Source: Nemorincola sp044225795
GTDB lineage: Bacteria > Bacteroidota > Bacteroidia > Chitinophagales > Chitinophagaceae
Reading direction: 5' to 3'
Length of the DNA stretch: 64,000 bases
Assembly (NCBI GenBank): GCA_044225795.1
Contig: JBGAIF010000007.1
Coordinates: 135,014 to 199,013 of the forward strand
In this document: positions 34,019 through 43,500 of the stretch, one piece after another
Layout of the letters: each line of letters opens with the position of its first letter
How positions within the stretch are numbered: the stretch's first letter is position 1
Notes under the pieces: model-generated
Database searches by the model: none
What the model was told of the DNA's origin: nothing
Seen by the model: the letters and a program-made list of their open reading frames with translations, nothing else
Position numbers and translations under genes: made by a program

Positions 34019-34031
34019 TAAAAAACGGCCC

Positions 34032-34775
34032 ATGAAAAAGGTATCATTGCTGCTTGCCTTTGTTATTTGTTCCTTAGCGCTGGTCGCGCAGGAAAAGAAG
34101 GCGTCTGTAAAAAATGACCTGCCCGATATAATGAAGAGCATACGCATGGTCACAGACGACCTGCCTCTTTTTAAACAGAACTTTGCGGATCATTCAAAGG
34201 AAACAGATGTCAATTCCATCATCAATGACATTGAGAAATACCTGGACTCTTCCGCAAAAGCTAAAAAGTATGCCGACCAGTTACTTATCAGGAACTTCAA
34301 CCCGCTCCGGCATTACTACCTTACTACTACCAATAAAACAAGCCTTGCTACCAGCTTTCTGTTCAGCAGCGCCCCATACCGCTTCTGCAATTACAGCGAC
34401 TCCGGCATTGTACTCCACATCTTTGCGCTGAAGACCGGCGAAACTTACAACCTGGCAAAAGTGACAGAGCGGAAAGCGCTCCGGCTTGCAGCAGAGAATT
34501 GTCTCCTGCCTGCCTTAAAAGCCACCGACGAATTCAAGCAGGGCGATATACGATACATCGCGCTTAGTATATACTATGGATGTAAAGACACCCGCGATGG
34601 CGCACCGGCTGTGCCCGTAGTGCCCTACTGCCTCACAATGATCTCCTCTATTACCGACCTGCAACAATTCGCTACCGGCATGATCACCCCCAAAGGGTTG
34701 CTGGCATCTTCAGAACTATACCTTACCAGCGAAGAAGAGCCTGAACCACGAAACATCCGGATAAGTATAGACTAA
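34032..34775 (+). CDS. Secreted protein of unknown function
   Basis: The 247-residue product has a signal peptide ending near LVAQEKK (residue 20). It is mixed alpha/beta and has no recognised motif. A Cys in APYRFCNYSD and another in YGCKDTRD may pair. A promoter sits directly upstream. The methyltransferase-like gene starts 4 bp after its stop, so the two are co-transcribed and may be translationally coupled. Function unknown. Confidence 0.6.
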   Translation: MKKVSLLLAFVICSLALVAQEKKASVKNDLPDIMKSIRMVTDDLPLFKQNFADHSKETDVNSIINDIEKYLDSSAKAKKYADQLLIRNFNPLRHYYLTTTNKTSLATSFLFSSAPYRFCNYSDSGIVLHIFALKTGETYNLAKVTERKALRLAAENCLLPALKATDEFKQGDIRYIALSIYYGCKDTRDGAPAVPVVPYCLTMISSITDLQQFATGMITPKGLLASSELYLTSEEEPEPRNIRISID

Positions 34776-34779
34776 CATC

Positions 34780-35964
34780 ATGGCCACAGACAATAAGATC
34801 AGCTCATTCATATCCGCTGTAGAGCAGGCGCTAAGTGACAACACCTTTGTATCCATATCCATGGGCAATTACAAAGGTGACGAGCCCGGCCTGAAACAAT
34901 TACTGGTAAAACAGGCGCTGATAAAACAGGAACGAAAGCTCAGCATTACCTTTCGGTATAAGACCCGGGACATTGTCAGGAACTTTGTCATACCCGAAGG
35001 AATTGACGCTATTGCACAGCAACTGAATTCAGGTTTCCGTGTTGCCACACTCTTTACTACCTCATCAGACCTCATCTACGAATACTTTAACGAAAAGAAG
35101 ACCACGCTGCGGCAGACGGAGGCAACAAAAAAAGATGCTCCTGATCTTTCGCACGACAAAGCCAAACAGCGCCTTATCACTGCTCAAAACAAGTCATACC
35201 TGTTTGAACTGGGCATCACTGACAAAGACGGCAACGTATATAAGAACGCGCAGGACAAATACCGCCAGATAAATCACTACATCGATCTGTTGAATCCCCT
35301 TATCAAAGAAATACCTGAAGCACATCTTCTGAAAGTAGCTGATATGGGAAGCGGCAAGGGGTATCTGACTTTCGCGCTATACGATTACCTGGTGAATGTG
35401 CTCAAGCTCTCACCCGAGGTAACAGGTGTGGAGTACCGCGCTGATATGGTGAAGCTATGCAATGAAGTGGCTAAGAAGAGCAACTTCGGAAAGCTGAACT
35501 TTGTTGAAGGAACAATACAAGACTTCGACAGCACCGGCACCAACATACTCATAGCGCTCCATGCCTGCGATACGGCAACAGATGATGCCATAGCGAAGGG
35601 GATTGCAGCCGGCTCAGACCTCATCGTTGTTGCACCATGCTGCCATAAACAGATACGGCGTGAGATAGAGAAGCACAAGGCTCATAACGACCTCAGCTTC
35701 CTTACGCGCCACGGTATATTCATGGAGCGTGAGGCAGAAATGGTCACAGACAGCATACGGGCGCTAATACTGGAATACTATGGGTACAAAACGAAAGTTT
35801 TTGAATTCATCTCCGATGCACACACTCCAAAGAATGTAATGATAGCCGCCACAAAACAGGATCGCCCTGCAGATAAAGCAACCATCTTAAAGAAGATAAA
35901 CGACGCGAAAGCCTACTTCGGTATCAGCTACCACCACCTGGAGCGTACATTAGGTCTCAGTTGA
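34780..35964 (+). CDS. SAM-dependent methyltransferase (Methyltransf_32-like)
   Basis: The 394-residue product has an N-terminal part of about 180 residues, then a Rossmann domain with the SAM loop VADMGSGKGYLTFAL, a GVEYRADMVKLCNE acidic-loop region, FVEGTIQDF and LIVVAPCCHKQIRRE. This order resembles Methyltransf_32 proteins (METTL25/RRNAD1 family). The APCCH cysteines are a conserved family feature. The substrate is probably RNA or protein. It overlaps the convergent VOC gene by 8 bp. It is in an operon with the secreted protein at 34032. Confidence 0.75.
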   Translation: MATDNKISSFISAVEQALSDNTFVSISMGNYKGDEPGLKQLLVKQALIKQERKLSITFRYKTRDIVRNFVIPEGIDAIAQQLNSGFRVATLFTTSSDLIYEYFNEKKTTLRQTEATKKDAPDLSHDKAKQRLITAQNKSYLFELGITDKDGNVYKNAQDKYRQINHYIDLLNPLIKEIPEAHLLKVADMGSGKGYLTFALYDYLVNVLKLSPEVTGVEYRADMVKLCNEVAKKSNFGKLNFVEGTIQDFDSTGTNILIALHACDTATDDAIAKGIAAGSDLIVVAPCCHKQIRREIEKHKAHNDLSFLTRHGIFMEREAEMVTDSIRALILEYYGYKTKVFEFISDAHTPKNVMIAATKQDRPADKATILKKINDAKAYFGISYHHLERTLGLS

Positions 35965-36334
35965 TCCGCCACGGAGGGTTCTTACGATTGTTACCCGCCT
36001 TGTAAAGAATAATGGTATTGCCATCCGGGTCTCTGAGACGCGCCTCACGCCAGAGCCAATCTTTGTCTGCCGGCAGCTCGTCAAAAGCGATTCCCTGCGC
36101 TTGCAGCCTTGCCACATCAGCATCAAGTTCGCTGCATTCAAAATATACGACGACACCCTCCCCTATTGGCGTTCTGTCTGTATGATGAATAGAAAATGTA
36201 GCCTCCCCTTCCGGACACTCAAAGCGTGCGTAGCGGGGCAAGGCATCTACAATAAGCCTGAGCCCAAGCACTCTATAGAATGGCACAGATACTTTCAGAT
36301 CTCTTGATGGTATGGTAACCTGGTTGAGGTTCAT
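35957..36334 (-). CDS. VOC (glyoxalase/bleomycin-resistance) fold protein
   Basis: The 125-residue product has two beta-alpha-beta-beta-beta modules. The first opens MNLNQVTIPSRDLKVSVPFY and the second has LDADVARLQAQG and RDPDGNTIILYKAG. The metal ligands of this fold are usually His/Glu on the first and last strands. Candidates such as H/Q near NQVT and E near TIILYK are visible but unconfirmed, so catalytic activity is not claimed. A TATTTTTG promoter box lies four bases upstream of ATG 36334. Confidence 0.78.
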   Translation of the reverse strand: MNLNQVTIPSRDLKVSVPFYRVLGLRLIVDALPRYARFECPEGEATFSIHHTDRTPIGEGVVVYFECSELDADVARLQAQGIAFDELPADKDWLWREARLRDPDGNTIILYKAGNNRKNPPWRIN

Positions 36335-36338
36335 TCAT

Positions 36339-36346
36339 CAAAAATA
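36339..36346 (-). promoter_or_regulatory. -7 box for VOC gene
   Basis: Minus-strand TATTTTTG, four bases before ATG 36334. A leaderless transcript is likely. Confidence 0.55.
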
Positions 36347-36390
36347 TATCGCTACCATCAAGCCGGTGAAATGCCCCCATCAATTTTAAT

Positions 36391-36398
36391 TATCTTTG
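36391..36398 (+). promoter_or_regulatory. -7 box for T9SS protein at 36406
   Basis: TATCTTTG, seven bases before the ATG. Confidence 0.6.
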
Positions 36399-36405
36399 CG
36401 CCCTT

Positions 36406-37269
36406 ATGAAACGCCTGATACTGTTTACTGTCTTCACACTAACTTCTATGATTTCCCATAGCCAGGTACCCAATAGCGGATTCGAGTACTGGGATTCATC
36501 GGCAGGCTATAAAGTTCCTGTGGATTGGGTGAACAACAATACGATGACAGCGCCCTCTTCAATGTTCACATGCGAGAGGGGCGCTCCCGGCTATTCAGGT
36601 GCCTATTATTTGTCGCTTACGGCCCGCAGCATTACCGGTATGGGCACTGTTGCCGGTCTGGCACGCTCAAGATTCCCTTTTAGTAGCCGCCCACAGATAC
36701 TGGCTGGTTACTGGATGTACATGGCATTTGGCACCGATCAGGGTTTTATGTCCGTGATACTTACCAGGTGGAACAGCATCAACAATAAAAATGATACAAT
36801 TGCCAATACCTTTTATGCACTGCAGGATATGGTGATGCAATGGGAGACTTTTGGTCTACCCATCAACTATGTCAGCTCAGCAACACCAGATTCTGCAACC
36901 ATCATACTATCAACAAGTGGCGCAACACTGGCACCGGCATATAACAACAGTTTTCTTTGGATAGATAACCTGATGCTTACTGACTCAGTTACACTCGGCC
37001 TGCTATCAACGCCCTTACCCTACACGGCTCACATATACCCCAACCCGGCACATTCCATTGTTCATATCAGCTACAGTAGCCCGTTGCCTGATCAATTAAC
37101 GATCACTCTTACGGACATGAATGGAAAGACAACACAGATGAAAAGTAGCTATCTGCCGTATAGCAACGATGACCTGGTACTCGAATTGCAGAACCTGAGT
37201 CCCGGAATTTACACAGTAAATATTTGCAGTCGCCAGGGCAACGAGAGAAGGAAATTATTGATACAATAA
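36406..37269 (+). CDS. Secreted protein with T9SS sorting domain
   Basis: The 287-residue product has a signal peptide ending near SHSQ (residue 22). A jelly-roll-like domain with NSGFEYWDSSAGYKVPVDWV follows, a pattern typical of PCMD-like carbohydrate-binding domains in Bacteroidota. A T9SS type A C-terminal domain closes it (IYPNPAHSIVHISY to RRKLLIQ). It would cross the outer membrane and could bind glycans; this is inference. It ends 5 bp before the convergent serine dehydratase gene. Confidence 0.8.
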   Translation: MKRLILFTVFTLTSMISHSQVPNSGFEYWDSSAGYKVPVDWVNNNTMTAPSSMFTCERGAPGYSGAYYLSLTARSITGMGTVAGLARSRFPFSSRPQILAGYWMYMAFGTDQGFMSVILTRWNSINNKNDTIANTFYALQDMVMQWETFGLPINYVSSATPDSATIILSTSGATLAPAYNNSFLWIDNLMLTDSVTLGLLSTPLPYTAHIYPNPAHSIVHISYSSPLPDQLTITLTDMNGKTTQMKSSYLPYSNDDLVLELQNLSPGIYTVNICSRQGNERRKLLIQ

Positions 37270-37274
37270 CGACA

Positions 37275-38699
37275 TCAGCACTCGCTGAGGCTTATCGGTA
37301 GTTGAACAGCAAGTCCCCCTTCGGCTGTTTCCTTATACTTATGGTTCATATCAAGGGCGGTATTCCACATGGTATTGACCACCGTATCCAGTGATATGAG
37401 CGCATGTTCGTGGTTGCTCTGCAATGCCAGTTGGCAGGCCGTTATGGCCTTGATAGCGCCCATAGTATTGCGCTCTATGCAGGGCACCTGCACCAGCCCG
37501 CCTACAGGATCGCATGTGAGGCCGAGGTGATGCTCCATCGCTATCTCTGCAGCCATAAGACACTGTTCCACAGTACCGCCCAGCGCCTCTGCCAGCGCGG
37601 CCGCCGCCATCGACGATGATACACCTATCTCTGCCTGGCAGCCACCCATGGCAGCAGACAGTGTCGCCCCTTTCTTAAATATGCTGCCGATCTCTGATGC
37701 GGTCAGCAGAAAATCAATGATCTTCTGATCTTCATGGCCATCGCAGAAAACAATATAGTATAAAAGCACTGCGGGCACCACTCCGGCTGCTCCGTTGGTA
37801 GGCGCTGTCACCACGCGTCCGAAAGCAGCGTTCTCTTCATTCACTGCCAGTGCAAAACAGCTCACCCAATCCAATGTGTATTTGAATGACTGGCCGCCAC
37901 TGCGTATCACCTGCACCCATTCGTCAAAGTTGTTATAGGGCTTGCCTTCTGTGAGCTTCTTATTGAGCTCCGGCGCCCTGCGCGATACCTGCAGCCCGCC
38001 CGGCAACTCGCCGCCTATATGCACACCACGATATATACAATCGCGCATGGTGTACCATATATTCAATACTCCCTTGTTGGTATCAGCTATGCTGCGCCAT
38101 GTCTTCTCATTCTCCATCACCACCCCCGATATGCTGAGCCCTGTCTTTTCGCAGGCCGCCTGCAGCCACTCGGCCTTTTCTATAGGATAGGGCAGATGTA
38201 CAAAATTGCCGCTGCTGCCCTCTTCTCCTTCCTTCACCACAAAGCCGCCGCCCACGGAATAATAGGTCTCCGCTATCTCGTCGCCACCGGCAAATGAGCA
38301 CAGGAATGTGACCGCATTGGGATGGAACGGGAGGCTCTCATCAAACAGGAACACCAGGTCTGCAGCCGGATCGAAAGGTATCTCCCGGCAACCGCCTATG
38401 TTTATCTTCTTATGCTCTGATATGAACTCCACGCGTGGCGTCACCTGGTTCACATCAAATGTTACCGGGTCTTCACCGCAAAGACCCAGCAGAACGGCCA
38501 CATCTGTTCCGTGTCCCTTACCGGTCTTGGCGAGTGAGCCATATAATAATACACGAACGGACAGGAGCTTATCTGCTCCCCTGCTCTTGATCGTATCTAC
38601 AAAACGAAGTGCCGCACGCCAGGGGCCAAGGGTATGTGAACTGCTGGGGCCTATTCCAATCTTAAAAATGTCAAATACCGAAATACTTTCTCTGCTCAA
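37275..38699 (-). CDS. sdaA: L-serine ammonia-lyase
   Basis: The 474-residue enzyme deaminates L-serine to pyruvate and ammonia using a [4Fe-4S] cluster. The N-terminal part has ISVFDIFKIGIGPSSSHTLG and the C-terminal part SAAMGGCQAEIGVSSSMAAA and GLTCDPVGGLVQVPCIERN, so both halves are in one chain as in E. coli SdaA. Conserved cysteines of the cluster site are present. The start codon at 38699 is TTG; it gives the family N-terminus directly, and a TATATTTG promoter lies at 38738-38745. The gene is monocistronic. Confidence 0.92.
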   Translation of the reverse strand: MSRESISVFDIFKIGIGPSSSHTLGPWRAALRFVDTIKSRGADKLLSVRVLLYGSLAKTGKGHGTDVAVLLGLCGEDPVTFDVNQVTPRVEFISEHKKINIGGCREIPFDPAADLVFLFDESLPFHPNAVTFLCSFAGGDEIAETYYSVGGGFVVKEGEEGSSGNFVHLPYPIEKAEWLQAACEKTGLSISGVVMENEKTWRSIADTNKGVLNIWYTMRDCIYRGVHIGGELPGGLQVSRRAPELNKKLTEGKPYNNFDEWVQVIRSGGQSFKYTLDWVSCFALAVNEENAAFGRVVTAPTNGAAGVVPAVLLYYIVFCDGHEDQKIIDFLLTASEIGSIFKKGATLSAAMGGCQAEIGVSSSMAAAALAEALGGTVEQCLMAAEIAMEHHLGLTCDPVGGLVQVPCIERNTMGAIKAITACQLALQSNHEHALISLDTVVNTMWNTALDMNHKYKETAEGGLAVQLPISLSEC

Positions 38700-38737
38700 G
38701 GTCTCTAAATTAAAAAGGGGGTAGTTGTAAAACCCCG

Positions 38738-38745
38738 CAAATATA
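38738..38745 (-). promoter_or_regulatory. -7 box for sdaA
   Basis: Minus-strand TATATTTG, 38 nt upstream of the TTG start at 38699. Confidence 0.6.
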
Positions 38746-38770
38746 CCTTGTATTACTGTAATAAAGTGTC

Positions 38771-38818
38771 AAAAAAACGGGCGGAAGATACAGGCCGCCA
38801 CACCTTGCGGCAGCCCGT
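38771..38818 (-). terminator. Terminator after fasciclin gene
   Basis: Outer stem ACGGGC/GCCCGT with an inner GCCGC/GCGGC hairpin, followed on the minus strand by a T7 run. It lies 17 bp past the stop of the fasciclin gene. Confidence 0.75.
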
Positions 38819-38834
38819 ATCTCAGCTAACTACC

Positions 38835-39389
38835 TTATGGCATCAACACTTTGTCTATTACATGTATCACGCCGTTCTTCTGGTACACGTCCTTAATGGT
38901 CACCTGTGCCTTGCCGCCCTTGCTGTCCATCACCCACAGGGCCTTGCCCTTCTGCATCAGTGTCAGCTCTTCGCCCTGCACGGTCTTGAGCATGGCCTTG
39001 CCCATACCCATCTTCAGCTTGTCCATGAGCGCCTTTGAATCGAGGTTGCCGGGTACTACGTGGTAAGTGAGCACCGCCGTAAGAGTTCCCTTGTTCTCCG
39101 GTTTCAGGAGGTTATCTACTGTACCCGCGGGCAGCTTGCTGAATGCTTCATTCACCGGTGCAAATACGGTGAACGGGCCTGCGCCGGACAACGTTTCTAC
39201 AAGGCCGGCCGCTTTTACCGCCGCTACCAGCGTAGTGTGGTCTTTAGAGTTCATAGCGTTCTCTACAATGTTCTTCGTAGGGTACATGGCGGCGCCACCT
39301 ACCATTACGGTCTTCTGCGCATAAGCTGTGGTAAAGTTGCCACTGATGAATGCTGCTGCGAATACGGGGATCAAAAGAATGCGTTTCAT
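38835..39389 (-). CDS. Secreted fasciclin-domain protein
   Basis: The 184-residue product has a signal peptide ending near TAYAQ (residue 25) and one FAS1 domain. Its H1 motif is TVFAPVNEAFSKLPAG and its second is YHVVPGNLDSKAL; NGVIHVIDKVLMP closes the domain. FAS1 domains mediate adhesion or extracellular binding. No membrane anchor or T9SS domain is present, so it is likely periplasmic or released. It has its own terminator. Confidence 0.9.
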   Translation of the reverse strand: MKRILLIPVFAAAFISGNFTTAYAQKTVMVGGAAMYPTKNIVENAMNSKDHTTLVAAVKAAGLVETLSGAGPFTVFAPVNEAFSKLPAGTVDNLLKPENKGTLTAVLTYHVVPGNLDSKALMDKLKMGMGKAMLKTVQGEELTLMQKGKALWVMDSKGGKAQVTIKDVYQKNGVIHVIDKVLMP

Positions 39390-39778
39390 ACTTCTTGCTT
39401 TTAGTTGGTTTTGAAAATCGTTTTACAGATACATCTACGTGAGGTTCTCTGAAACGGTTTTCGCGGAGCAAAAAAAAAATGAAACGGCCACCCGGCCATG
39501 CCCTGAAATAAATAGTCCCCGCATGCGCGGGGAACTACTTGTTGCCTGGTTTACGAGCAATATGTTGTTGAAAGGGAAATGATCGTATTGACGGTGCAAT
39601 ATACCTATGACGGGGGCCATAATGTTCAAAATGTTTACTATCGGTCGAAAAAGTTTATTATCGGCAAAACGGGTATTGCTCACTCTGCTATTGACAACCA
39701 GCCACTTATTTGCTTTGAGCAACTTCAGGTTAATAAATTCATGCATATAATTTGTATCTTTAGCGTAACATACCATCC
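39390..39778. other. 389-bp divergent intergenic region
   Basis: It holds a GC hairpin at 39516-39533 (TCCCCGC/GCGGGGA, loop ATGC) and a direct repeat GTTTACTATCGG/GTTTATTATCGG spaced 20 bp apart near 39640. Near 39758 is a TATCTTTA -7-like box for the methyltransferase at 39779. The hairpin has no T run and is not in a terminator position, so its role is unclear. No gene with coding character was found. Confidence 0.5.
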
Positions 39779-40417
39779 ATGAACAGAGACCTCATCTCCT
39801 ATTACCGCGACAGGGCCGGGGAATATGATAAGCTATATGAAAAGCCTGAACGCCAGGCCGACCTGGCCACCATCACCACAAAGCTGCAAGACCTGTTTGC
39901 CGGACAGAACATCATGGAGATAGCCTGCGGCACCGGGTACTGGACAGAACGCATTGCCAAAACAGCCGCATCGGTATTTGCCACAGACATCAACGATACC
40001 ATGCTGGCCATTGCGCAGGCCCGGCAACTGAGCAATGTGAGCTTCCGCAATGCCGACCTCTTTCACCTGCACTCGCTGAAAAAGTATGCAGGCATCTTCG
40101 GTGGTTTCATTCTCAGCCATATCACACGGCAGGATATGTCGCGGTTTCTGCAGGTGGTGAACAGCCAGGTGCAGCCGGGGGGCATTGTGGTGCTGATAGA
40201 CAATGTCTTCAACGAGAAGAGCAGTACGCCTATAGCGGAAACGGACATCAGCGGGAACACTTACCAGAAGCGTGTGCTGGACAATGGCGCTGAATACCTC
40301 ATTCTCAAGAACTTTCATGCGCCGGCTTACCTGCAGCAGCACCTGATGGGTGTGGCTACGCAGGTGCGCATTACGACGCTGGAGTATTACTTCATCTTGT
40401 CTTATAAGACGGCGTAG
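39779..40417 (+). CDS. Class I SAM-dependent methyltransferase
   Basis: The 212-residue protein has the SAM-binding motif IMEIACGTGYWTERIA, an acidic strand FATDINDTM, and FGGFILSHITRQD as motif II. It is a stand-alone Methyltransf_25-type enzyme. The substrate is unknown. The start ATG 39779 gives the family N-terminus SYYRDRAGEYDKLY. It is the last gene before the AT-rich block at 40.4-44.8 kb. Confidence 0.8.
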   Translation: MNRDLISYYRDRAGEYDKLYEKPERQADLATITTKLQDLFAGQNIMEIACGTGYWTERIAKTAASVFATDINDTMLAIAQARQLSNVSFRNADLFHLHSLKKYAGIFGGFILSHITRQDMSRFLQVVNSQVQPGGIVVLIDNVFNEKSSTPIAETDISGNTYQKRVLDNGAEYLILKNFHAPAYLQQHLMGVATQVRITTLEYYFILSYKTA

Positions 40418-40430
40418 TTGTCTTATGATC

Positions 40431-40462
40431 TGTCGTTCTGAGCCGTGCGAAGAATCTTGTGA
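40431..40462. repeat. Dispersed intergenic repeat at left edge of AT-rich block
   Basis: TGTCGTTCTGAGCCGTGCGA followed by AGAATCTTGTGA resembles the TGTCATTCTGAGCG...GAAGAATCT intergenic repeat known from many Bacteroidota and other genomes. Only one copy is seen in this window. It lies 13 bp after the methyltransferase stop codon. Confidence 0.45.
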
Positions 40463-40559
40463 TCGCGATGGAAAAGCTGAATAGCTATATGGCTATCCAA
40501 GCTGTAGCGGATCAATAAAATCCCTCATAGCATTAATTCTTTTTGTATATTGTAACATA

Positions 40560-43500
40560 TTGATGCAAAGTGCTCGACTAATTACGCAACTAGACCTAAA
40601 TAACTGGGCAAAAACCTTTGACTCAAAAGGGCATCTCCCTCATTTAGTAAGCAGATTAGTATCAGCAACAACGCCCACTTCTACATTATATGAATTTCCT
40701 AGCGATAGCTCTGTTTTTATGGAAGGGTGGGATGGGATTGTGAAATGTAAAAGTGATTCAGGTATAGTGCCTATGGGCATCTCGCTTTGGGAATTTGGAA
40801 CAGAAGACAACCCTAAAGGTAAGGCCGATCGCGACTACGGGAAAAGAACTAAGAACGCGCTGGGATATAATCCAAATGAATGTACATTCATTTTTTTAAC
40901 GCTCCGAAGTTGGAAATTCAAAGAAAAATGGAGGCAATCAAAATTACAAGAAGGATTTTGGCATGACGTTCGAGTTTACGATGCTACAAATATTGCAGAT
41001 TGGCTAGATTTGGCCCCTGCTGTTTCTCGATGGCTCTCCATTTTTATTAGGAGCTACCCTTCCGATGGACTACTGTCTGTTGATAGATTTTGGAAAGAGT
41101 GGTCAAATGGTCCAAACATGATTCTAAGCCCAGGTGTTATCACCAGTGGAAGAGAGTTTCAAACACAGCAATTGCAAGAATTTCTATCCAACGAACCTGC
41201 TATCAAAGCGGTGAGAGCTTTTTCAAAAGACGAGGCAATTGCTTTCATTATTGCCAGCGCGATGCAGTTTGACAGTAAATTGCATTTAAACTTCTTTTCC
41301 AGAAGTTTGATTGTAGACACTGCCCCGAGTTTTAGAAGTATTAGCATAAACAAAAATGGGCTTATTCTCATATCAAGAGTGGAGGAAACTAATATACTAT
41401 ATGCTGGGGTATCAGATGGGCATCATATCCTTGTACCACTTGGACCTGATGACAATTTCAATCAAGACACAATTGACTTGCCACAAATTGAACGTGAAGG
41501 ACAAATAAAATCTTTAATTGATTCCGGAATGTCAGAGGATGATGCAACAAGATACTCCAAGGAGTCGGCAAGGAACGTTACAGTATTAAAACGACTTCTC
41601 AAATTCTCTCAAGATAAAATAGAATCAATTTCTTCTGAGGAAATAAAACAAATTATACCTGCCATCTTAATTGGAAGATGGGACGAAAATAAAGTTGGAG
41701 ACAGAAATTTAATAGAAAAGTTGTCGGGGCAACCATATAACGATTACATTTCTTCACTCGTAGCATTCAAAGACTTTGAACTTTCTCCAATAATACAAAT
41801 TGGTAGTACTTGGCGGTTGGTATCACCAATGGATGCATGGACAAATTTGGCTGCCTATATTCCAAAAAAAAATCTAGAATTACTTAAAGAAGTTTTTTTA
41901 GAAGCATTCGAAAATGGCAACCCAATCATCGAGCCGCCTAAAGATGCTCCAATATTTGCCTTTTTAAACAAGGAAACCAAATATTCTAATTGGGCAAGAG
42001 AAGGACTAGTTCAGTCTTTAATTCTTATAAGCATATTTGGAGAAAGCTTCAAAATGCAAAATATTGGATCTCCACAAATCTGGGTAGACACCGTAATAGC
42101 ATCACTGCTTAATAAGGTGGATAGTAGACTATGGATATCATTGAATAATGAATTACCATTAATTGCAGAGGCTTCCCCCACTAGTTTCTTTGATGCATGT
42201 ACTCGTTCTCTTGCTTTAGCTGAAAAGCCAATTATGGCCATGTTTGTAGAGAAGCAAGGTTTTTTAACAACAATTAGCAATCATTCGGGATTGTTGTGGG
42301 CATTAGAAGGCTTGGCCTGGGAGCCTGAGTATTTACTTAACTCTAGTTTAATACTGAGTCAACTTGCGTCGCAAGATCCGGGTGGTAAAATCGGGAATAG
42401 ACCTATAAATAGCTTGTTAGAAATATTTAAGCCCTGGCACTACCAAACGTTTGCCAATTTAGAAGAAAGATTGGCGGCATTGAAATACATCTCAAAAGAA
42501 GAAAAAGATGTTGCGTGGGATTTACTTTTGAAAATGTTACCACATGGTAATGAAGTAGCATTTGGAACGCACAAGATGCGATGGAGAATGTTCAACAAAA
42601 ACTTTACTAAACAATATACTGTCCGCGAAATATTACACACACACACTGCAATTATTGAAATACTAGTTTCATCATTTGACTATTCAGAAGATAAATTTTC
42701 GCAAATACTAAGAAAATCCGTTCACTTACGTCCGCAAGACCGTCGAAAAGTGCTCGATTTTGCGGAAACGGAGTATCACAAGGTTGTTCAAGTAAAATAC
42801 ACTGCTTGGCACACATTAAGAGATATCATTTCATTCCAGAGATCATTTCCAAATTCAGAAATAAGTTTGCTTGATGAAGAATTGACTCGATATGCAATCC
42901 TATATAATGACCTAACACCGACAAATGAAATCGACAAATACATTTGGTTATTTAATGAGTCATACCCACGACTACCGGAGGGTTACGTAGAAGATAAAAA
43001 TCTAAATTTCGAGCAAAAACAGAACGCTAGAAATAGGATTCTTGAAGAGCAAAGAACCTTGGGACTAAAGAAAATCCTGAACCTCAGTAACTTAAAAGAA
43101 CTAGTAGAGCTTGCAGAAATCGTGAAAGTACCAAGTACCATCGGTAGTACATTAGCGCACTTGGTCTGCGATGCAAATGATCTTTTTTTTTTAATGGAAT
43201 TGCTGAAATCTAAAGGAAACAAACTGATTGTTGTTCAATCATTTATTACATCAAAGTTCTTCATTAAAGGTTTAGAGTGGATTTTATCCCTTTATGAACA
43301 AATAGTTGCCAGTAATTTTCATAACGAAGCGCTAAGCAATTTCCTTACTTCACTTCCGTTAACGGAGGAATTGTTTGTTTTTATTGAGAAAAAAAATAAA
43401 GAAATCATAAAAGAGTATTGGGAGCGTGTGAATCCAAATTTTTTTGGATTGAAGAGTGAACTAAAGATTATGGGCATCAAACATCTCATTGATTGCAAAA

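Noticed and set aside
39435..39776. 113-codon minus-strand frame in the same intergenic region
   Set aside because: Crosses the GC hairpin and repeats, no promoter, no recognisable domain.
39579..39782. 67-codon plus-strand frame with an AAGGG-like site upstream
   Set aside because: It overlaps the methyltransferase start, has no family resemblance and sits in an irregular intergenic region. A real small gene is possible but unsupported.
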